Shown: one piece after another, positions 55,472 to 61,420 of the stretch
How positions within the stretch are numbered: the first letter of the stretch is position 1
Layout: every line of letters starts with the position of its first letter
Source of the DNA: Psychrobacter sp. UBA3483
Lineage (GTDB): Bacteria; Pseudomonadota; Gammaproteobacteria; Pseudomonadales; Moraxellaceae
Assembly: GCF_002377905.1 (NCBI RefSeq)
Contig: NZ_DFQS01000044.1
Coordinates: 77,169-141,168 of the forward strand
Direction: 5' to 3'
DNA: 64,000 nucleotides
The notes under the pieces: model-generated
What the model was told of the DNA's origin: nothing
Database searches by the model: none
Seen by the model: the letters and a program-made list of their open reading frames with translations, nothing else
Translations under genes and position numbers: made by a program

Positions 55472-56142
55472 GAGTGAGCTCCTGCTTGGGCGTTATGATT
55501 TTTATTTTGTGACGCCTCATTTTGCGAGGGTTTACTAAGCTGCGTTTCACTAGGCGGCGGCGACCAAATACCGATAACACTTGCAGCATCTGGGCTTTTG
55601 TTAATATTATTTTCAGTAGCAGCTTTATTTTTTATCTCACTCTCCAAAACCTGCGAGATGGCATTAATAATGTTCGGATAAGCCGAACAGCGGCAAATAT
55701 TACCACTCATGCGTTCGGCGATTTCTTGCACCAGCAAGCCATCAGGATTTTGTAAGTCTGTGGTCACGTAGCTTGGCCAGTTTTGCTTAATCTCTTCAAT
55801 CAAAGCCGTGGCTGAACAAATTTGCCCCGGCGTACAGTAACCACACTGAAACGCATCGTGATCTTTAAACGCTTGCTGTAGATCTGAGAGCGATTCAGGC
55901 ATTCCAATGCCTTCAATCGTCGTAATCTCATCACCGTCATGCATGACCGCAAGGGTCAAACAAGAATTAACCCGTCGCCCATTAATGAGCATGGTACAAG
56001 CGCCGCATTGACCGTGGTCGCAGCCCTTTTTGGGTCCGGTAATTTGTAGATGCTGGCGGCAGACATCAAGCAATGTCGTGCGCGGATCAAGATTATCGAG
56101 CTGATAATCTTGCTGATTAATCGTTAACGTCAAGGTAGACAT
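55468..56142 (-). CDS. [2Fe-2S] subunit of a xanthine-oxidase-family enzyme (PaoA-like, cytoplasmic)
   Basis: 224 residues. First cluster in KKGCDHGQCGACTMLINGR, second in DAFQCGYCTPGQICSA and MSGNICRCSAYPNI. The sequence tracks PaoA (YagT) closely but lacks the twin-arginine signal of that protein, so the enzyme should be cytoplasmic. The C-terminal 45 residues are a polar Ser/Asn/Gln-rich tail. I chose the ATG of MSTLTLTINQ after GCGAGAAG; an ATG 72 bp upstream has no binding site and adds no Tat motif. First gene of the three-subunit set. Confidence 0.85.
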   Translation of the reverse strand: MSTLTLTINQQDYQLDNLDPRTTLLDVCRQHLQITGPKKGCDHGQCGACTMLINGRRVNSCLTLAVMHDGDEITTIEGIGMPESLSDLQQAFKDHDAFQCGYCTPGQICSATALIEEIKQNWPSYVTTDLQNPDGLLVQEIAERMSGNICRCSAYPNIINAISQVLESEIKNKAATENNINKSPDAASVIGIWSPPPSETQLSKPSQNEASQNKNHNAQAGAHS

Positions 56143-56483
56143 GCTGGCTTCTCGCTGGCAGTTATTCATAAAAGGATAAGTGTGCACGCTCTTAAACAGC
56201 GTCAATCGTTTCATTATGGCGTATCAAAAACAGCGTTTTGTTTTTACTTTGTAGTCATTGCAGTGTAGTTTTTTTAAGCAAATAGTGAGGACAAAACTTT
56301 TTTGTCAACTTTTAAACCTACGATAACTCTCCTTTACAACTGCGGTTGGCTGCTTAACCTCGTTAATAGAACCTGTAACTTAGCAACCATTGTAATCACG
56401 ATTTCATTCTCTTAATATGGATTCAACCTTATAAAACCTTCTATAAATAAATCGAACATAATCAATAAAATAGGTATAAAAAT
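56143..56483. other. Intergenic region between molybdoenzyme and FrnE-like genes
   Basis: About 340 bp between divergent genes. No RutR-like or Fur-like palindrome and no ORF; nothing distinctive seen. Confidence 0.4.
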
Positions 56484-57158
56484 ATGGAAAACTCAAATCA
56501 ACCGCTATCCAAAAAACCTCTGCGCATTGATATTGTCTCAGACGTGGTTTGCCCGTGGTGTATCATCGGTTATCGTCAATTGGCTGAGGCGCTCAAGCAA
56601 ACCAATACCGAGCACGAAATACACTGGCATCCGTTTGAGCTAAATAGCAATATGCCAAGCGCAGGACAAAATTTGCGCGAACATATTATGGAAAAATACG
56701 GTTCGAGCAAGGAAGAATCAGACGCGAGCCGCCTTAGAATGACGCAAGCGGGCGATGAAGTTGGCTTTGAATTTAATTTCAACGATGACACGCGGATGCA
56801 CAATACTTTTAATCTGCATCAGCTGTTGTATTGGGCAGGTCAACAAGGACAAAAGCCAATGCATGAGTTAAAGCAGGCGTTATTTGGCGCCCATTTTACC
56901 GATGGTAGCAATATTTCTGATAATAACGTGCTGGCTGATATCGCAGCGGAAGTTGGACTTAATCGTGAAGAGGCGCTGGCTGTGCTGGCGGATCAGCGTT
57001 TTGCCAAAGAGGTACGCGCAGAAGAGCGCTACTGGCAGCAGCAAGGTATTCAAAGCGTGCCAGCAATGATTTTTAATGAGCGGCATTTGGTCAGCGGCGC
57101 ACAAGGCATGGACAATTACGTCAATATTTTACAACAATTGGCTGCTATGCAAGAGTAA
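56484..57158 (+). CDS. DsbA-family protein, FrnE-like
   Basis: 224 residues of the DSBA-like thioredoxin fold with active-site CPWC in DVVCPWCIIGYRQL. Later MHNTFNLHQLLYWA and IQSVPAMIFNERHLVSGAQG (cis-Pro loop) are typical of FrnE. There is no signal peptide, so it acts in the cytoplasm, where family members work as disulfide isomerases or glutathione-like transferases. Weak ribosome-binding site. DUF2164 gene follows 29 bp on. Confidence 0.88.
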   Translation: MENSNQPLSKKPLRIDIVSDVVCPWCIIGYRQLAEALKQTNTEHEIHWHPFELNSNMPSAGQNLREHIMEKYGSSKEESDASRLRMTQAGDEVGFEFNFNDDTRMHNTFNLHQLLYWAGQQGQKPMHELKQALFGAHFTDGSNISDNNVLADIAAEVGLNREEALAVLADQRFAKEVRAEERYWQQQGIQSVPAMIFNERHLVSGAQGMDNYVNILQQLAAMQE

Positions 57159-57187
57159 ATAAAGCTTTGCTAATAGGACTATGATTA

Positions 57188-57436
57188 ATGAGTAAAGTAA
57201 AATTACTGACGCTGTCAGACGAAGCAGAAGAAATTGTCTTGGATAAGCTTAGAGAGTATATGAGCGAGGAATTTGATGTTGATATTGGCAACCTGCCTGC
57301 TGAGTTTTTATTAGACTTTATCATCGAAACCTTAGGACCACCTCTCTACAATCAAGTGGTCGACGATATTGAACCTTGGTTATACGATAGATTTACAGGC
57401 GTTTTAGAAGACATGCACAGCTTTAAAAAAGATTAA
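57188..57436 (+). CDS. DUF2164 family protein
   Basis: 82-residue acidic protein: LSDEAEEIVLDKLREYMSEE and then IGNLPAEFLLDFIIETLGPP-type block are the DUF2164 signature. Function unknown. Likely co-transcribed with the FrnE-like gene, and followed by a strong terminator. Confidence 0.85.
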   Translation: MSKVKLLTLSDEAEEIVLDKLREYMSEEFDVDIGNLPAEFLLDFIIETLGPPLYNQVVDDIEPWLYDRFTGVLEDMHSFKKD

Positions 57437-57449
57437 AAGACATACAAAA

Positions 57450-57482
57450 AAACGCCGCTCCATTATAGGAGCGGCATTTTTA
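57450..57482. terminator. Bidirectional terminator
   Basis: GCCGCTCC and GGAGCGGC form an 8-bp stem with A-run before and T-run after, between convergent DUF2164 and formaldehyde dehydrogenase genes. Confidence 0.9.
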
Positions 57483-57522
57483 TTTAATAGCGTTAAAAAA
57501 GCTTAGCTATCTAAGCATCATT

Positions 57523-58647
57523 CTAGAAATGCACCACAGAGCGAATACTCTCACCTTTATGCATCAAGTCAAAAGCTTCGTTAATATCTTCTAATGGCAT
57601 GGTATGAGTAATAAAGTCTTGTAACGGAATTTCTCCTGCTAGGTAGCGCTCGACGTAGCCTGGCAACTCTGAGCGACCTTTGACACCACCAAATGCTGAG
57701 CCTTTCCAAACGCGACCTGTGACTAGCTGAAATGGACGGGTTGAGATCTCTTTCCCTGCGCCAGCGACGCCGATGATGACCGACTCGCCCCAACCTTTAT
57801 GGCAGCACTCTAACGCTGAGCGCATGACATCGACGTTACCGATACACTCAAACGAATAATCAACGCCGCCATCGGTTAATTCAACGATGACATCTTGAAT
57901 CGGCTTGTCGTAATCTTTTGGATTGATGCAATCCGTCGCGCCCAATTTTTTGGCCAGCTCAAACTTGCTCTCATTAATATCAATGGCAATAATACGGCTG
58001 GCCTTGGCCATTTGTGCACCGATAACCGCCGATAGTCCAATACCGCCCAAACCAAAGATAGCAACCGTTGCACCTTCTTCGACTTTTGCGGTATTCATGA
58101 CGGCGCCCATACCTGTGGTCACGCCGCAACCGAGCAAGCAGACTTCTTCTAACGGCGCTTCTTTATTCACCTTTGCTAATGAAATCTCTGGCAACACCGT
58201 ATATTCAGAAAAGGTTGAGCAACCCATATAATGGTAAATTGGCTCGCCATCTTTGTAAAAACGCGTGGTACCGTCTGGCATCAAGCCTTTACCTTGGGTT
58301 TCACGTACTGCTGAGCACAGGTTGGTTTTACCTGAGCGGCACATTTTACAGACGCCGCACTCTGCGGTGTATAAAGGAATGACATGGTCGCCGACTTGTA
58401 CGCTGGTGACACCTTCACCGATTTGCTCAACGATACCGCCGCCTTCGTGGCCTAAAATTGCAGGAAACACACCTTCTGGGTCTTCGCCAGATAATGTGAA
58501 CGCATCGGTATGACAAACACCACTGGCGACAATTTTCACCAGTACTTCGCCTTTTTTGGGCAGCATCACATCCACTTCTTCGATAGACAATGGCTCATTT
58601 GGCCCCCACGCAATGGCGGCTTTGGATTTGATAAAGTTATCTGACAT
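57523..58647 (-). CDS. frmA: S-(hydroxymethyl)glutathione dehydrogenase / class III alcohol dehydrogenase
   Basis: Oxidises the formaldehyde-glutathione adduct; also reduces S-nitrosoglutathione. 374 residues: catalytic zinc block GVCHTDAFTLSGEDPEGVFP and GHEGGGIVEQIGEGV, four structural-zinc cysteines in CGVCKMCRSGKTNLC, Rossmann motif FGLGGIGLSAVIGA. Start follows GAGAG. The esterase partner (frmB) is not next to it. A LysR regulator gene is divergent across about 210 bp and is the likely controller. Confidence 0.95.
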   Translation of the reverse strand: MSDNFIKSKAAIAWGPNEPLSIEEVDVMLPKKGEVLVKIVASGVCHTDAFTLSGEDPEGVFPAILGHEGGGIVEQIGEGVTSVQVGDHVIPLYTAECGVCKMCRSGKTNLCSAVRETQGKGLMPDGTTRFYKDGEPIYHYMGCSTFSEYTVLPEISLAKVNKEAPLEEVCLLGCGVTTGMGAVMNTAKVEEGATVAIFGLGGIGLSAVIGAQMAKASRIIAIDINESKFELAKKLGATDCINPKDYDKPIQDVIVELTDGGVDYSFECIGNVDVMRSALECCHKGWGESVIIGVAGAGKEISTRPFQLVTGRVWKGSAFGGVKGRSELPGYVERYLAGEIPLQDFITHTMPLEDINEAFDLMHKGESIRSVVHF

Positions 58648-58857
58648 AGTATTCTCTCTTTTTAATTCATTTTATCGTTTATTATCCGCAGACCAATTTA
58701 GCTTATAGCGCTTACTTGATAGAGGCAAGCGCTAGTTATAGCAGTTTATATTTGAGCTGTTTGTAAAGGATTCATTTTATACTGTCCATTATAGTTGTTT
58801 CTGCCGTGATAACAATATGCTATATTTGCAATTATCTTTTACACAGTGGTAATAATC

Positions 58858-59736
58858 ATGCGCTGGGATGGCATTAGCGAGTTCGTTTATGTGGCGGAGT
58901 ACGAAAGCTTTACGCGAGCAGCAAAAGAATTGGGTATTTCAACCGCGCAGGTCAGTCGGCAGATAAGCGCCTTAGAAAAACGCCTTAACATTAAATTGCT
59001 GTATCGTACGACGCGCAAGGTATCGCTGACTGAAGAAGGTCGGGTATTTTATCAGCATTGCCGCGGTGTGATTGACGGCTTAGATGCGGCCGAACAAGCC
59101 GTAAGCAGTTTACAAACCAAACCGCAAGGCAGAATTAAACTGACCGCGCCTGTCACCTATGGCGAACAGCAGTTATTGCCCCTTATCAATGATTTTATGG
59201 TGCAATACCGCGATATCGAAGTGACGGCTTTTTTGAGCAATCAAAAAATTGACTTGATCGAGGGTGGTTATGATTTGGCGATTCGTATTGGCAAATTAAG
59301 CGATTCAACGATGATGGCAAAAAAACTCAGTCATCGTACCAATTTTGTCTGTGCCGCGCCCGCTTATCTAGAAAAGTACGGCGTACCATATTCTCTAGTC
59401 GACTTAAGACAACATAATTGCTTACTTGGTACGCGGGATTATTGGCACTTTATAGAAAATGATAAAAACGCTGATAAGGAAATAAACTTACGCGTCTCAG
59501 GCAGCATACAATATAACAGCGGTCACAGCCTAGTCGACGCGGCACTAAAAGGCTTGGGTATCGTGCAGCTACCTGATTATTATGTACAAAAACACTTAGC
59601 GTCCGGTGCGCTGGTCAGCGTGTTAGATGACTATAGAGAGCCTGAGGAAGGGATTTGGGCGATTTATCCGCACAATCGTCATTTATCGCCAAAAATCAGA
59701 TTGCTGGTGGACTATTTAGCAGAGCATTTATCTTAA
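58858..59736 (+). CDS. LysR-family transcriptional regulator
   Basis: 292 residues: N-terminal winged helix (ESFTRAAKELGISTAQVSRQ, then LEKRLNIKLLYRTTRKVSLT), C-terminal substrate-binding domain with DLAIRIGKLSDSTMMAKKL. Divergent from frmA, so it probably controls that gene, perhaps in response to formaldehyde or nitrosothiol. The ATG was chosen; a GTG 12 bp upstream is in frame. No clear T-N11-A box was found in the shared promoter region. Confidence 0.9.
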   Translation: MRWDGISEFVYVAEYESFTRAAKELGISTAQVSRQISALEKRLNIKLLYRTTRKVSLTEEGRVFYQHCRGVIDGLDAAEQAVSSLQTKPQGRIKLTAPVTYGEQQLLPLINDFMVQYRDIEVTAFLSNQKIDLIEGGYDLAIRIGKLSDSTMMAKKLSHRTNFVCAAPAYLEKYGVPYSLVDLRQHNCLLGTRDYWHFIENDKNADKEINLRVSGSIQYNSGHSLVDAALKGLGIVQLPDYYVQKHLASGALVSVLDDYREPEEGIWAIYPHNRHLSPKIRLLVDYLAEHLS

Positions 59737-59798
59737 TAAAGCTTGAAAGTGGCGATTTAGGATTAAGGCTACTTATTGTTGTAAGTTAAGTAAAAATC

Positions 59799-60089
59799 TT
59801 ATTTTGACGACTTAGCACGAGCTATTTGAGCATTTAACTCTACTTTTAGCTTTTTTGCACACTCAATAATCTTTTTACGATCGGCGGCGATAGCGCCATA
59901 TTCAAGCGCGGTTTTACGCATTTGCACGGTGACGTCATAATGCGGATAGCTGGCGTTTTGATGAAATAAGCGCTTATCTACTTCAATCAATGCGGCAAAA
60001 TCGTGCAACTCTTGCAAGGTATCAGCGAGCATATGGCACCATTTATAGCCTTTAAATTCTATTTGCATAAAATCTACGTAAATTGCCAT
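59799..60089 (-). CDS. DUF4031 family protein
   Basis: 96 residues matching the DUF4031 layout: MAIYVDFMQIEFKGYKWCHM, LADTLQELHDFAALIEVDKR, and a middle PHYDVTVQMRKTALEYGA. Function unknown; found widely as small cytoplasmic proteins. I chose the ATG that follows TAAGGAG; a longer start 33 bp upstream lacks a binding site. Ends 62 bp from the LysR stop, convergent. Confidence 0.8.
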   Translation of the reverse strand: MAIYVDFMQIEFKGYKWCHMLADTLQELHDFAALIEVDKRLFHQNASYPHYDVTVQMRKTALEYGAIAADRKKIIECAKKLKVELNAQIARAKSSK

Positions 60090-60307
60090 ATGAATCCACT
60101 CCTTAACACTTCTGCTTTTCATTTTAATATTTATTCGCTTCAGCTAATCATCTTAGCCTGTTACTTTAAAACATTCGCTACGCAGCAATCAATTTAGCCT
60201 CAGTAAACGAAGCTTGCTAAGCTAGCATCAAATGTAAAATCGATTTTACTCTAACTGATTTGAGGAATAGGAAGCACCTTGTCATAAATCTAATTTTAAA
60301 CAAAGCC

Positions 60308-60602
60308 TTAAATCAGAGAAAAGGGCGACATCACGATATCCATCTTAAACGCTTCCCACAGGCCAATATTTAAACACCATGCGATTACGGGTAAAAATAG
60401 AAAAATGGCTCTCCTTGAAATAAAGCTGCGTGAAGCATGCGTATGGTTAAAGTTTTTTGCGCCGTGCTACCTCCTCATAGGGCGATTAAATAAAATGTTA
60501 TAAAAGTAATGTCAAAAAGTCGCAATAATAAAGTCTGCCAGTGCCATCACAACCATCAAATGCAGTTCGAACCCAAACACAAAGCGCGCTAGCGGCGCAA
60601 AA
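60308..60602 (-). pseudogene. Possible eroded membrane-protein fragments
   Basis: Two minus-strand open stretches read like membrane protein pieces but lack starts: 60512-60604 (FAPLARFVFGFELHLMVVMA then LADFIIATF) and 60308-60466 (SRRAIFLFLPVIAWCLNIGL then WEAFKMDIVMSP). A third short stretch between them reads PYEEVARRKKL. They lie in different frames in order. This fits a decayed gene or two very small proteins; family not recognised. Confidence 0.3.
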
Positions 60603-60660
60603 ACAGCAGACCTATAAACTCAGACTCTAAAGAGTGACAAATTCGGTCTTTTTTGTTACG

Positions 60661-60697
60661 CATGAAACGTCCTAATGTTTTCATGCATTCTTTTTAA
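60661..60697 (+). terminator. Orphan terminator-like hairpin
   Basis: GCATGAAA and TTTCATGC form an 8-bp stem with an 11-nt loop, followed by ATTCTTTTT. No gene ends just upstream on the plus strand, so it may end a small RNA or be a relic. Confidence 0.4.
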
Positions 60698-60812
60698 AGC
60701 TTTGGCTAATGGCTTATCTAATTTGTGCCGCTGCTATTAAAAATATTTGATTTTTTGATGTAATGCATAATAGCACTTATATTTATTTAGATAAAAAAGC
60801 GCTATAAATAAT

Positions 60813-60845
60813 AAAGATGCAAGTCACTTTATGACTTGCATCTTT
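60813..60845 (-). terminator. Terminator of the BamE-domain lipoprotein gene
   Basis: AAAGATGCAAGTCA and TGACTTGCATCTTT form a perfect 14-bp stem with a 5-nt loop. The T-tract on the minus strand is interrupted (TTATTATTTAT). Confidence 0.7.
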
Positions 60846-60870
60846 AAGATTGATGTCTTAGTGATTGCTA

Positions 60871-61329
60871 TTAAAGGGTTTGGTGTTTAGCACACGAAGC
60901 AGGTTTCCAGTAAACTTCTGTCACACCAAATTCGTCATCTCGCATTCTACCCCCATAACTGTCATCAAAGATGATTTTATATTGGCACGTTTCTACTGTG
61001 TTATTAGCATTATAAAATTTTAGAATATAATCCCATTCACGAGCATTAAAACCTTCGCTGAAATGAGGCGTGCCGATTAACTTATACAGCTCGTCTTTTG
61101 TGGTTCCCACTTTAATCTTGGCGATATCTTGGTGATTAACAATAGTGCCGCCTTTTTGCCAGGCTTTGTTAAGATCAGGGAATACTAACTCATCAGGGTT
61201 GACAGACCCTTTTTGCGCGCCAGGTGTCAAATGCCAAGTTGGCATTATGTTTTTTTGCGCACAGCCCGAGACTGTGAGAAACAATGCGGTCGTTGCTAAT
61301 AAGCAATAATGAGAGAGATTATTTTTCAT
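60871..61329 (-). CDS. BamE/SmpA-domain lipoprotein, TpgA-like, downstream of the autotransporter
   Basis: 152 residues: signal ending in TVSGC lipobox, then a BamE/SmpA fold with DIAKIKVGTTKDELYKLIGT and FNAREWDYILKFYNANNTVE. Directly follows the trimeric autotransporter gene on the same strand, 91 bp away. In Acinetobacter a BamE-like plus OmpA-like protein (TpgA) sits at this position and helps its autotransporter reach the surface; here the OmpA peptidoglycan-binding part is absent. Start follows AAGGAATTAATA. Generic BamE is less likely because of the two extra cysteines and context. Confidence 0.75.
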   Translation of the reverse strand: MKNNLSHYCLLATTALFLTVSGCAQKNIMPTWHLTPGAQKGSVNPDELVFPDLNKAWQKGGTIVNHQDIAKIKVGTTKDELYKLIGTPHFSEGFNAREWDYILKFYNANNTVETCQYKIIFDDSYGGRMRDDEFGVTEVYWKPASCAKHQTL

Positions 61330-61420
61330 TATTAATTCCTTAATATTTTTTATGAGTAATGTGACAGCGCTTCATAATTATAAACAAGCACTGTCAGCAA
61401 ATAATTTAGCAATACCAATT

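Larger units (their letters stand above)
60090..60870. other. Gene-poor region before the BamE-domain lipoprotein gene
   Basis: Almost 800 bp with no confident gene. Contains the possible membrane-protein fragments, an orphan terminator-like hairpin at 60661-60697 and the terminator of the lipoprotein gene. Confidence 0.5.
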
